Part shown: piece by piece, positions 34,825-46,071 of the stretch | How the letters are laid out: each line of letters begins with the position of its first letter | How positions within the stretch are numbered: position 1 is the stretch's first letter | Assembly: GCA_025175895.1 (NCBI GenBank) | Contig: CM045989.1 | Span: 131,019,272 to 131,083,271 of the forward strand | Source: Wurfbainia villosa | Taxonomy: Eukaryota; Streptophyta; Magnoliopsida; Zingiberales; Zingiberaceae | Length of the DNA: 64,000 nt | Direction: 5' to 3' | Position numbers and translations under genes: made by a program | The notes under the pieces: model-generated | The model's database searches: none | What the model was told of the DNA's origin: nothing | Seen by the model: only the letters and a program-made list of their open reading frames with translations

Positions 34825-36585
34825 TGATAACGACAGTTTCTGTGTCATGGTACCGTTACAAATTAATTACCAAACCATTTCTACACTAATATAGCATAGT
34901 GAATGGCCCAGATCGTTTCCCAATGAGTGTAATCGATAGAATAGTAAACTTAGGATTTCTAATTATTGCTTTGGATTTTCTATTGAAGATGGGGGTTTGG
35001 AATTTAAGCTCTAACCTATGGTTGTAAGGTAATTAAAACTCTAAACTAATATGCAACAACTGAATCAAGCAATGTAGGAATTAAATCAAACACTTCAAAT
35101 GCAAAATAACATGAAAGTAAAGTAAAGCATGAAATAAATCTAACCTATTATTAGACATTCCTAACTAATGGACATAACAGTCAAACTCATTAACTACAAA
35201 TTAGACTACAACTAAACATCCAAATGAAACTACTATGATAACAATCAAGGGGTGATAACAGTTCAATTCATCATGCAAATAAAACGTAAACAAACAATGC
35301 AATGCAATTAAAATAAATGTGAGATAAATGTGATGATCGACAATCCTCAACACCCGAAGTAGGGACCTCCCTCTCCTACAACGACTATGACTTGAACAAC
35401 TTTCTCTGACGATGGATGCTGATGGCGCAAACTCCCAAATCTAGAAATCTGGTGGTGTCTCCTTGCTCTCTCGAATACGATGAAGTTAGGAGACCGTCGT
35501 CGAGGCGGAACTCCTCTGTGAATCCACAGAAGGAGGGGAATACGGATGGATGAGAACCACTGCTCCGACTGATGGTTGGCACGGTTGCCAAATTTGCACA
35601 GCCCAGGGATGAATTGCGACGACGGAGCAGCCCAATCGGCGCTGCGGGAAGAAGGGGAATGCCAGAACAGAGGTGAAATCGCAGCTTCACTAGCGATGGA
35701 GGGTGGAGCTGCCCAATCAGTGGTGAAGCGGCAATTTCACCTCTGTTTCAGCATTCCCCTTCTTCTCACAGTGGCGATTGGGCTGCTTCGTCGTCGCAAT
35801 TCATCCCTGGGTTGCGCAAATTTGGCAGCCGCACCAACCATTAGCCAGAGCAGTGGTTCGCATCCATCCGTATTCCCCTCCTATGGATTCACGGAGGAGT
35901 TCCACCTCGACGACGGTCTCCTAGCTTCACCAGATTCGAGAGAGCAAGGAGACACCACCAGATTTCCAGATTTGGGAGTTTGCGCCATCAACATCCACCG
36001 CTGGAGGAAGTTGTTCGAGTCATAGTCGTTGTAGGAGAGGGAGGTCCCTGCTCCGGGTGTTGAGGATCGTCGATCATCACATTTATCTCACATTTATTTT
36101 AATTGCATTGCATTGTTTGTTTATGTTTTATTTGCATGATGAATTGAACTGCTATCACCCCTTGATTGTTATCACAGTAGTTTCATTTGGATGTTTAGTT
36201 GTAGTCTAATTTGTAGTTAATGAGTTCGACTGTTATGGCCATTAGTTAGGAGTGTCTAATAATATGTTAGATTTATTTCATGCTTTACTTTACTTTCATG
36301 TTATTTTGCTTTTGAAGTGTTTGATTTAATTCCTACATTGCTTGATTCAGTTATTGCATATTAGTTTAGAGTTTTAATTACCTTGCAACCATAGGTTAGA
36401 GGTCAAGTTTCAAACCCCCATCTTCAATAGAAAACCCAAAGCAATAATTAGAAATCCTAAGTTTACTATTCTATCGATTACACTCGTTGGAAAATGATCT
36501 GAGCCGTTCACTATGCTATATTAGTGTAGAGAGGGTTTGGTAATTAATTTGTAATAGTACCACGACACAAAAATCGTCGTTATCA
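34825..36585. repeat. Large inverted repeat within TE8 3' LTR
   Basis: The left arm is about 34825-35685 and the right arm about 35735-36585, with a spacer of roughly 50 bases centred near 35710. The left arm begins TGATAACGACAGTTTCTGTG; the right arm read backwards begins TGATAACGACGATTTTTGTG. The arms stay alignable by eye to the spacer, where GAGGTGAAATCGC faces GCAATTTCACCTC. Confidence 0.9.
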
Positions 36586-36587
36586 AA

Positions 36588-36612
36588 GTTTGGTGCTATT
36601 GTCGGGGAGGAA
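36588..36612 (+). other. Inverted primer-binding-site copy inside TE8 LTR
   Basis: TTTGGTGCTATTGTCGGGGA follows the right arm, in the orientation opposite to TE8. It is the tRNA-Asp type site TGGCGCCGTTGCCGGGGA with a few changes, and the leader follows it. The equivalent in the 5' LTR is at 47905-47926. Confidence 0.75.
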
Positions 36613-37465
36613 ATGGAATGCCGGTGAAGGAGGTGGACTCGCTTGAATCGCTTCCGTTACTCGCTGTCGACAAGCTGCTCGAATCTCGGCATATCGATCG
36701 GCTGGTGAGGATTGGAGGCGATTGCCGCCGATTGTCAGAAGGAAGGGTCGCTGGAGTCTTCTATCGTCGTCGCTGCTTGAAGAGGTCCGCTGCTCGCACG
36801 TGAGGAGGAGGGCGTTGTATCGGCGCTCACACGATGGAAGGGAAGAAGAGTTCTGTGTCGCGCGATGGAAGGAGATGGGAAAATGTTGGTTTTTAAAGGG
36901 CAATTTCCATGACCATCCGATCCAATGGCCCTCCAATCTCGGCCGTCCATTAGAGCTAGGGTTTGATTAAGTTGATTAATCCATTAAGTTGGTTGTGCAT
37001 CCAACGACTCAGATTCCTCCGATTTTGAATGAATGGATCTGATCAATCTAAAGGGATAATCACGATCGGTCGAATCTGGATGAAGGGCTCAGATATCCAA
37101 ATCTAAATGTACAGACTGAATCTCTTCGGATTTAGATAGATGGCTCAGAATCAGTTACTTTCATCAGACGGTCCATATTGCTCAGATCTTGATGAAGGGC
37201 TAAGATTAAATCAGCTTGAAATGCCCAATATGGTCCTAGATGAAGCCATATTTTATCCAACTTGAGTCTAGTCCATTGGCTCATCTCGATCTCCTACAAA
37301 CAAAGATAAAATTTGTATATAAGTCTAAAATTTAGAAGAATTTACAATAAGGTCCAAAAGATGATCCAACTTATAAAACATGTAAATAATCAATAATTAA
37401 ATACACGAGAGGATTAAAACGGTGATATTAAGGACCAAAAAAATATGACAAAATGATAGTTACCA

Positions 37466-37480
37466 ATTCCCCCACACTTA
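37466..37480 (-). promoter_or_regulatory. TE8 3' polypurine tract
   Basis: The minus strand reads TAAGTGTGGGGGAAT, next to the LTR start. It is the same tract as in TE2. Confidence 0.8.
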
Positions 37481-38851
37481 TTCTTGCGCGTCCTGAGCAA
37501 GGAAAGAAAACTGAAAGTAAACTGAAAGTATATTTTCCTAGCAATTCCTAAGCATACATAGAAGATCGTGAAAGAAAGTTACATAGGATTGTCAAATCTC
37601 AAAGACTCAAGCAATCATGGACTCAAATCTTACATAGGTTAACAAATATGGTGACTTCAATCCATCCTGAATAGACTAAGAATGATTAAGCCTCACAAGG
37701 TAAGTGGTGGTTTCTCTCGCTCTCATAAGCATGCAATAGTGGAGTTCACTCAAGCTACTCATGGTTCATGCACTACCATATGCTTGCTTTTCTTTTACCT
37801 TCACCACTATATACACATAAGAATGCACAATCGCTAAAGGCTTATTAAGAATGTAAGGGAAACATGAATACAAGAAAAATTATAATATGTGCAAAAGGAA
37901 AGAAAGGTAAGAAATAGCTAAAGAAATGCAAGAAGATATGGAAATACTGGAATGCTACATAGATGAGTACAAGAAAGCATTGTCCTAAATTTTTTTTCTT
38001 CCAACCCAATAAACATGTAAACAACCCTTATCACATTCTTCAATACAAATCTACTCATGATACATAATAAATCTCTCAATAATTACAACAAGGGATGCCA
38101 TTAACAAAAATACTATCACACATAAATAAAAATGGCACAACATGTCAAAATTTTCACAATATTTTTTTTTATTTCATGGGCACCCAAATGTTTATTCTTT
38201 TTTTTTTTCAACTTTTTTTTCGACATGTAGTGCACTTCCCTATGCTTCAACATTAAGCTCAGCTAAAAAGATAAAGAGCATGGCTAGCTCATGGTGATCA
38301 AGCACGACTTGTCTATGCTTACACTAAATTTTCCTGAGCTACTCTCTCCCCCCACACTTAAATTTTTGTCCGTCTCGGGCAAAAACTCATCATGAAACAT
38401 CCAATATTTCACATCCAACAAAATGGAAATAGAAAAAAATGACATGATGAAAGCATAGAAAGACAGTAGAATGACTAATGAAAATGGCATAGCGTATGAT
38501 AAGAAAATTATTTGAGTAGCATGTGACAACAAAAGTAGTAAAGGGAAACAAGTGAGATAACCTTCATAGTAATTATGCAAACCTATGGTTGTGTGGTCTC
38601 AAAAGAATTAAAGCAAGCTCTAGAGTTACAATAACCACAAGTACACCATACATAAGCAAATAAAATAGGCACAATCCTCACTAGGAATGAAAGACTCATC
38701 TCAATCTATCAACATAGAATCCATCACCAAGTAGTAACCACATGCAATCAAATAATCCATTCAAGTCAATAAATCCCAAAATTCGACAATCAAATTTAAC
38801 TAGCTTTCACGACTTCTAAGAAGATATAAAGGAATGCATAGGAAATTTATT
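37481..38851 (-). other. TE8 3' noncoding region with conserved A-rich block and internal purine tract
   Basis: It parallels 5252-6615 of TE2. The AAAAAAGTTG-type block lies at about 38155-38225, and a second purine tract (minus-strand AAGTGTGGGGGGAGAGAG) at about 38344-38362. No gene is seen. Confidence 0.72.
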
Positions 38852-40270
38852 TCAAAATACGACTAAATAAAAACTCGTCAAACAAAACTTAACAACTATA
38901 ACTAAAATAAACAAAGTAAAAGAAACGTATATACAAGGGAAATAAAAGAAAACGAGATGGAGCAAACTCCCCTGAGGTCCTGGCGGTTGAAAAAGATTCA
39001 GTAGAAGAAGCCACACAGGTCGTGGGATGCTCCGAGAGAAATCCCGTCCTGGTGGTTGAAAAAGATTCAAAGTAAGCATCCATGCTGGGAGTGGGATGGA
39101 CTGAATGGAGGTGAGCGCCTTCATGGTGTTATCAGGATAGTACTGTGTTGCTCCCTCCAATATCATCGCCTCATCATATGTAATCTTTGGTGATCGGAGG
39201 CGATTCAGGAAAAGTGTCTAACCTTGGGGCTGGATTATTGCACTTTCTGTTAGGGCCTTCATCAGTAGAATTGTTGGAGACTCCGACTGTGATGGAAGTG
39301 TCCAGTCTAGGGGCCTCCAGCTATCCACCACTTCCATGGGAATCAACTCATCAGAATTGCTTGCCTCCACTGTCTCACTTGTCTTCTAGTCTGGCTAGCA
39401 AGTCTGGGCACTGGTATTTGGCAACTGCTCCATTTCTTCAGTATAATCCGGGGCACAAACATCATCATAGACTAAATCTAAGCCGCTAGTATCATCTTGC
39501 AAGTCATCGACCACAGAAGCAACTTCATCATTATCTTGAGCATCAGATAGTACATCATCATCATGCACATCAGCAGAGGAGTCCTGTAGAGCTGCAGAGG
39601 TAGAAGCGTACATATCACCAGCTCTGCAATCCATCTCCTTAAGCACATCACTACCATCAGAAATGATCTCTGAGGAAAACTGGAAGGAATCTTGTGCTTG
39701 TGTCTGGCTGATGGATGATGCAATTAGATCCAGCTGGATTTGCATGTTATGTATCCGCTATTGTTGTTGTTGATGTCTATCACTAATTTGTTGATGCATC
39801 AATGATCCTATCTGTAAAAGCTTTTCTAGTGTCTCTGTAGTTGACTTAGCTTGTTGGAATGGTTGTAGTCCATCACACGCTGTGTCATCTTGAATTCCCA
39901 ATGGACTCTGATAAGCTAAAAAATTCTGAGCCTCTTCCTGATGTGCTTCTCCATAACTGTTACTTGATTGATCACCCCAACCGGGCATGTACGTATCGAT
40001 AGATGGTGGGGTGGGATAGCACTGAGACTGCTCAGGAACATAGAGTGGTGTGTACCCGTACTTGAAATCTGAATCAAAATTATGAAAAGATGTACCATAA
40101 ATTGAATTATATCTGTCTTGCCGATAAGACTGATGATACTGAGGAACAGGCTGATGATATTACGACTGGTACTGATAATAATAATCTTCAGGTTGGTAAT
40201 ACTCTTGTTGTCCAGTGCCTAAATAGTAAGCATCACTAAAGTCTCCACACTGATGATAATATGAATCCAT
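38852..40270 (-). pseudogene. TE8 gag-related ORF without capsid domain
   Basis: One minus-strand frame of 473 codons runs from Met 40270 with stops at 40162, 39760, 39397, 39388 and 39220 (first bases), all TAA or TAG. Residues 1-170 are Tyr/Gln-rich (for example QQEYYQPEDYYYQYQS), and no capsid domain is recognised. After that the frame follows the TE2 gag tail: an acidic Asp-rich part (EMDCRAGD; TE2 has EEMDCGVCD), VVDSWRPLDWTL (TE2 has the same with Trp turned to stop), then PLPAW, LNLFQPPG and a hydrophobic end. The Met at 40270 follows the same AAAGAAATTTC-type leader as TE2. Function unknown; inactive as it stands. Confidence 0.68.
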
Positions 40271-40461
40271 GTTTAAAGAAATTTCTTATCCTTTCATGAA
40301 ATACTAACAAACAATATCAAAAGACACAGAAAGTATACATGATAAAATACATGGATATATAAGAGAATAAAAGAATGAAACCCTAAACAAAATTTTTGAT
40401 TTTTTGATTTTTTTTTCAGAAAAATGGGTAAAAAATCCTAAATCTACCAAACACCATTACA

Positions 40462-40479
40462 CTCCCCGCAACGATGCTA
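40462..40479 (-). other. TE8 primer-binding site, diverged
   Basis: The minus strand reads TAGCATCGTTGCGGGGAG, a decayed tRNA-Asp type site, next to the LTR end TTATCA at 40485. Confidence 0.7.
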
Positions 40480-40484
40480 AAATT

Positions 40485-41007
40485 TGATAATGATATTTTT
40501 GCCATGAAGCTACGATTTCACCTCTGTTATGGCATTCCCCTTCTTCCCGCATCGCCGATTGGGCTGATTCATCCCTGGGCTGCGCAAATTTGGCAGCCGC
40601 ACCAACCATCAGCCGGAGTAGTGGTTCGCATCCATCTGTATTCCCCTCCTTCTATGGATTCACGGAGTTCCACCTCGACGATGGTCTCCTAGCTTCACCG
40701 AATTCGAGAGAGAAAGGAGACACCACCAGATTTCCAGATTTGGGAGTTTGCGCCATCAGCATCCATCGCTGGAGGAAGTTGTTCGAGTCGTAGTCATTGT
40801 AGGAGAGGGAGATCCTTGCTCCGGGTGTTGAGGATCGTCGATCATCACATTTATCTCACATTTATTTTAATTGCATTGCATTGTTTGTTTACGTTATATT
40901 TGCATGATGAATTGAATTGTTATCACCCCTTGATTGTTATCACAGTAGTTTCATTTGGATGTTTAGTTGTAGTCTAATTTGTAGTTAATGAGTTTGACTA
41001 TTATGTC
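40485..41007 (-). repeat. TE8 5' LTR, inner part, with one palindrome arm lost
   Basis: It starts (plus strand) TGATAATGATATTTTTG and jumps straight to sequence matching the palindrome centre (near 35735). The arm that the 3' LTR has at 34843-35685 is absent. It is cut at 41007 by TE9 and continues at 47556. Confidence 0.82.
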
Positions 41008-42456
41008 TGTTAGGATCTTTGTAACGGCTAGAGGGGGGTGAATAGCGTTTGATCGTTCGTAGATGGAATTTGCTCTTGTTTGTTTCTACAATTTCGTTAG
41101 CGCAGCGGAAATAGAAAAGTAATAACGATAACGAAATGCACAACACGCTAACACAAGGATATAACGTGGTTCGGAACCGCACAGTTCCTACTCCATGGAT
41201 CGAGCTCTACGAGCTCTAGTGATGCGCATACAACCACTAATAAACACTCCTTCTCGGAACAATCCGGAGGCGGAGAAACCTCATACAATAATGATTACAA
41301 CAATAATCAAATGAATACAAGCAAATACAATGAAATACAAATGCAAGTAAATGAAAAACACTTTACAAGAGCTTTGGATTGCTTGATCTTTGATTGCCTT
41401 GAACTAGCTTTGAAGGACTAGAAAGCACCAACTTCCCCCTTCAATTTCGCTCAAGAAAATCGCTATCTTTTCCTCCATCACGAGCTCCTTTTATAGCTCG
41501 ATAAGTCATCGCCGGGACAATCGATCGATCGATCACACTGATCGCTGTCGTGAGACAACGGTGTAATCCAGGCTGGAAAAATCCAACGGCTAGGACATCA
41601 GTCGACTGATCATGAGCATCAGTCGACTGATGAGCCATCACTCGACTGCTCGTCGTAGCGGTCGAGTGAGACTCCATTCTGTGGCCGAAAATCCGAGCAC
41701 CAGTCGACTGATCACACGATCCCGGCTGAGCCATCACGATCGCCCACCTCGCAAATGATCGCTAGACCACTTCCCGCAGTCAAACCCTAGTTGACTTGGT
41801 CCAATACGCCACATGACACTGGCCGACCGCACACCTCAAACATGAGGTTTTAGCCCAAGTATGGTGCCCCCATACTTGCTAGACCACCCTTAGCCTAGAC
41901 CTAAGCCTTCTAGCCACCTCCATCAGCCTCACGCCTCTCGGATCCCTCCAAGTCATCCATGACTTGTTCATCCATCGCGTTAGCCTTCAGGTGCTTCCAT
42001 CGGCTATGTCATGCTAACGGTGTCTACACCGCCAAGGCACATTGGACTTACGCCGCCAAGACTCCGCTTGGACTTTACGCCACCAACCATTGGACTTATG
42101 CTGCCAAGACTCCCGCTTGGACTTTACGCAGCCAATATCAAACCCCTTAGACTTCTCATGCCAAGACTCAAGCTTGGACTTTCCCTTGCCAACCCATGTT
42201 GGACTTTTACATTGCCAAGACCCATGCTTGGACTTTTCATGTGCCAAGTGTCCCACTTGGACTTTTCATACCAAGTACTCAAGACTTGGAATTTACCAAA
42301 TGCCAAGTGTTCAACTTGGACTTTCCATGCCAAGTACCCATGACTTGGACTTTACCTTGACAATTCCATTGTCATATATTTTTGTCGAACATCAAAACAT
42401 CATTCGAGTCAAACTCGAGTCCTGGTCAATCGTGACCTGGGCCGATTGCACCAACA
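41008..42456 (-). repeat. TE9 3' LTR
   Basis: On the minus strand it runs TGTTGGTGCAATCGG... to ...AAAGATCCTAACA. TATA box on the minus strand at 41496-41487. The palindrome zone 41510-41830 is partly eroded. The hairpin array is at 42020-42350. Confidence 0.92.
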
Positions 42457-42945
42457 ATCTCCCCCTTTTTGATGTTTGACAAAAACCAAACCATTTGAGT
42501 TAGACCGCTAACTCAAGTCTCTTACCAATTATTCCAAATTGGTGATCCAAAAAAAAAAAAAGACTCAAGCTTGGACTTTCCCTTGCCAACCCATGTTGGA
42601 CTTTTACATTGCCAAGACCCATGCTTGGACTTTTCATGTGCCAAGTGTCCCACTTGGACTTTTCATGCCAAGTACTCAAGACTTGGACTTTACCAAATGC
42701 CAAGTGTTCAACTTGGACTTTCCATGCCAAGTACCCATGACTCGGACTTTACCTTGACAATTCCATTGTCATATATTTTTGTCGAACATCAAAACATCAT
42801 TCGAGTCAAACTCGAGTCCTGGTCAATCGTGACCTGGACCGATTGCACCAACAATCTCCCCCTTTTTTATGTTTGACAAAAACCAAACCATTTGAGTTAG
42901 ACCGCTAACTCAAGTCTCTTACCAATTATTCCAAATTGGTGATCC
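42164..42945. repeat. Tandem duplication, about 385 bases, across the TE9 LTR/interior border
   Basis: Copy 1 is 42164-42548 and copy 2 about 42561-42945, from AAGACTCAAGCTTGG to CCAAATTGGTGATCC, separated by a run of about 12 A. The second copy therefore contains a second LTR end and polypurine tract inside the interior. Offset is 397 bases. Confidence 0.88.
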
Positions 42946-44418
42946 CAAATATCAAACAAATTCTCCCCCTTTTTGACATACATCAAAAGGTTATCTCTCC
43001 AAGGAGGTCAATGTCTCATGGCCCAATGAGATCTTACAATCTCCCTCTTTGTCCAAAAATACCTAGGATGCCTACCATCTTCTTAGTGATAAGTCCCATA
43101 TCATTCAAGAGAGGCAATCCTATACACTCTCCCAATTTCCAAACTGGGTTTCTAAAAATCCATCAATTTTCCAAATTGATAACATTTTCTCCTTGGATAC
43201 CTCCCCCTAAAGGCTTGCTCCCCCTTGACCATTGCACCAACAATGTCCTTGGGAAGTCTCTAAGCCAATAGGAACTCTAAATCATCAAAGTTAAGGTTAG
43301 AAATTCAACATTGAACTTTCTAACACCTTAAAATTGATACAAACCCTAAACACCTCTCCTAATCCATATCCAGTGGATTTTCACCCTTCATCATGCTTCC
43401 CAAAGCATATCCTAGGGTTAGGAGTGGTTAGGGACCTTAACCGCAACTGAAATCGGGTTAAGCAACTTTGGTTACGATGTGTCCATTAGTCGCGGCGCGA
43501 AACAGCGGTCAAGTGATACTATATGCGATCGAGTCCAAACCGCCCATCGATCATTTTGCATCAGAAAGCGATCGTGATAGCTGAAACACGATTTTAAATC
43601 AGACTCGACTTTTGGAAATTCATAAGTAATTCTACGTAAATCAAAAAATCACGAAACTTGATACGTATATTACTTATCACACATACAATCAGTGAAAAAT
43701 TTTGGAAAAATATTTTTACCATTGAAATAGGAGATTGGTACAAAGTCCAAAACTATTAAAAACTTTAAAGTTTTTGATCCACTTTGTATCAACTTCTACA
43801 ATGATGATGGCTATCAAAATCTCGATTTCTTCATCTAAATTATTCCATTTTATCATGTTTAATCTTGTATATCAAACATATTGATGTTACACTTATATTC
43901 ATGTATTCGTTAATGTATTTTAATGTTTTATTCCATTTTGGCAAACATTAACATCCAATGATTTCCAAATCCTAACATCTCACCCTTTCTAAGTGTTGAA
44001 ATACACAATCAAGGTAAAAGACTTGTTTTGTGAGATGCAATCCATCCTAGACATTCCTTCCATGCAAAAACATGGTGAAATATATGAAGCATGGTAAGTA
44101 CAAGAGATCAAGTTGTGTGGCACTTGAGTATCACTCTAGATGTTACTTTTACATCTTAAACACACTTTTCTTGATACATGAACTTCTAAAGTGTGCCAAC
44201 AATCAAAGTTACACACTATGACCTCTAAATCTAGATTGTGTCAATTTTATTGATTTTCATGTTTTCAAGAAATATATTGACACATCCTAAAATCCTTTAG
44301 GATTAAGGCTCAAATGTATTTCCAAGGTAACCATAACCTTGAAAATAACCTAAAGTGCCACCTTTACCATGGTTGAGTTAACTACTCATCCAATCATGGT
44401 TGGCACATTCTAATCCAT
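42946..44418 (-). other. TE9 3' noncoding region
   Basis: No coding sequence is recognised. It corresponds to 20012-21919 of TE5. In 43440-43600 the CAGTCGACTG-type sites of TE5 are replaced by GCGATCG-like sequence. Confidence 0.7.
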
Positions 44419-46003
44419 TTAACGTGAATCAATCACGCTCTTTGGAACCCAAAATCTATTTGAGCTCATTGAATTAATTAGGTATTCCTTAGGAATAACA
44501 TCCCTAGATACCTTCCTAATGACCCTCCTAGGCTTGTTAGCCTTGGTCATTGTGGTTTTACCTAGGTTGACTCTAGAGGTAACTCCCCTTGCAACCTTGG
44601 TCTTCCTAGACCTAGTTTATGTTCCATAGTCAAATGGAACACAATGATAAGTCACCTTAGGCTTAGGTTTGTGACCCAAACCTTTCTTGCCCTTGGTTGA
44701 CTTTTGTCTTTTGGGTCCTAGGTGTTGACTTTGAGATCTTGACCCTTGACTTTGACTATTAGACCCTTGAAATTGATTTTGTAGCTTATTTAGGGTCTTT
44801 TCCAGTTTTTCAAGCCTTGACCTTAAGGCTTGGTTCTCTAATTCTAATTGCCCAAATGATTTTTGATTAGGTTTTTGGGCATTACCATTTACCTTAGACA
44901 TATGTTTACCCTTATTGGAATTGATACCTAAATGGTTTTCGATTTTCTTAATTGCTTTCTTAGGAATGACATTTCTAGGGATATTAGTCCCAAATTTCTC
45001 CTTACTCCTAAGGTTGACCTTCTTAGCTCCTAAGCAATATTCTCTATTTCTAGCATGCTCTTTTTGATAAATAGCAAGATTGCTAAAATTATTTCTAGCA
45101 TGCTTTTGACTATAAGAATTAGAAAGAGCATTATTAAACTGATATACCTTAGGGTTTGCCTTAGAGACTCCCCCTACTTGTGAAGCTCCCCTTTGAGTCT
45201 TCTTCTCCCCCTTCGGGCATTTACTTTGGTAATGTCCCGGTTGTCGGCATTTGAAGCAAATCACCTGCTTCTTGCTCTTTTGTGTTGAGGCACCGGTTTC
45301 CTTGACTTTTGGCGCTGGTGGACCTTTCTTGACCTTCTTTGGGCACTTGCTCTTGTAGTGCCCGGTTTCCCTACACTCAAAGCAAATTATATATTTTTTA
45401 CTTAAAACCAAATTGCTTGAGTTACCTAGTTCGGTGGTAGAGACCGGAATTGGACTTTGGGCTTCTTCATCTTGACCGGATGTCGAAGATTCTTCTTGAT
45501 GTTCCGGTATGGAGGTTCTCTCCTCCCCCTCAATCGTTGAGGTGGATGCTTCTTCCACTTCCTCCACCTCTTCCGATCCGGAAGTTGACTCGTCACTTTC
45601 TTGTGAGGATGATGATGATTCTTCTTCGGTCTCCTCCTCTTCCAAGTCTTCTTGGACCGATTCGGGATTGTCGTGGAACTTGATCAACTTGTTCCACAAC
45701 TCCTTGGCATCCCTATAGCTTCCTAATCTGGACAAAATGTCGTTAGGTATCAAGTTAATCAACATTTTTGTTACCTTAACGGTTGTCTTGAATTTTTCCC
45801 GTTGCTCCTCGGTCCATCGCTTCATTTTGAGCATTTCGCCGTTCTCTCCTCTCGGAGCATCAAAACCTATAGTCACGGCAAACCAATTTTCGATATTTGT
45901 CATTAGAAAATATTCCATCCCTACCTTTCCAATACGCGAAATGTTCGCGGTTGAAGGAAGGTGGAATGTTGACGTCGTCACCCAATTTTTCTTGGAAATC
46001 CAT
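44419..46003 (-). pseudogene. TE9 gag, nearly intact: one frameshift and one late nonsense codon
   Basis: The likely start is Met 46003 (MDFQEKLGDDVN). After REHFAYWKG a one-base gain near 45915 shifts the frame, and the rest is open from 45981 for 454 codons to TAA at 44619-44617, which replaces a Gln codon of TE5; the frame then continues to 44419. In the 454-residue numbering: UBN2-type region 20-102, acidic Ser/Glu region 107-172, CCHC knuckles at 200-213 (CFECRETGHYKSKC) and 242-255 (CFKCRQPGHYQSKC), coiled coil about 377-404, basic tail after that. Both knuckles are complete, unlike TE4 and TE5. It would form the particle shell and bind RNA. No protease or polymerase is present. Confidence 0.88.
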
Positions 46004-46057
46004 ATTCTTTCCTCTAGCTTCTTGACTCCGGGTTGTTAATCCGTAGAAGAGCCTCGG

Positions 46058-46069
46058 GCTCTGATACCA
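46058..46069 (-). other. TE9 primer-binding site
   Basis: The minus strand reads TGGTATCAGAGC, a perfect tRNA-iMet type site two bases from the LTR. Confidence 0.93.
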
Positions 46070-46071
46070 CT

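Larger units (their letters stand above)
34825..37465 (-). repeat. TE8 3' LTR containing a palindrome with 0.86 kb arms
   Basis: In element sense it begins TGGTAACTATCATTTTG at 37465. U3-like sequence runs to about 36613, then an inverted copy of primer site plus LTR end (36612-35735), then the same LTR end in normal orientation (about 35685-34825). The U3 part resembles TE2 U3. GC-rich DNA at 36600-36900 gives short ORFs on both strands that I do not recognise. Confidence 0.85.

Noticed and set aside
34825..36585. Interpretation of the palindrome as a separate foldback transposon
   Set aside because: Its ends coincide with the TE8 LTR end and with an embedded primer site, and the only target duplication (CCCGG) flanks all of TE8. 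It is a rearranged LTR.
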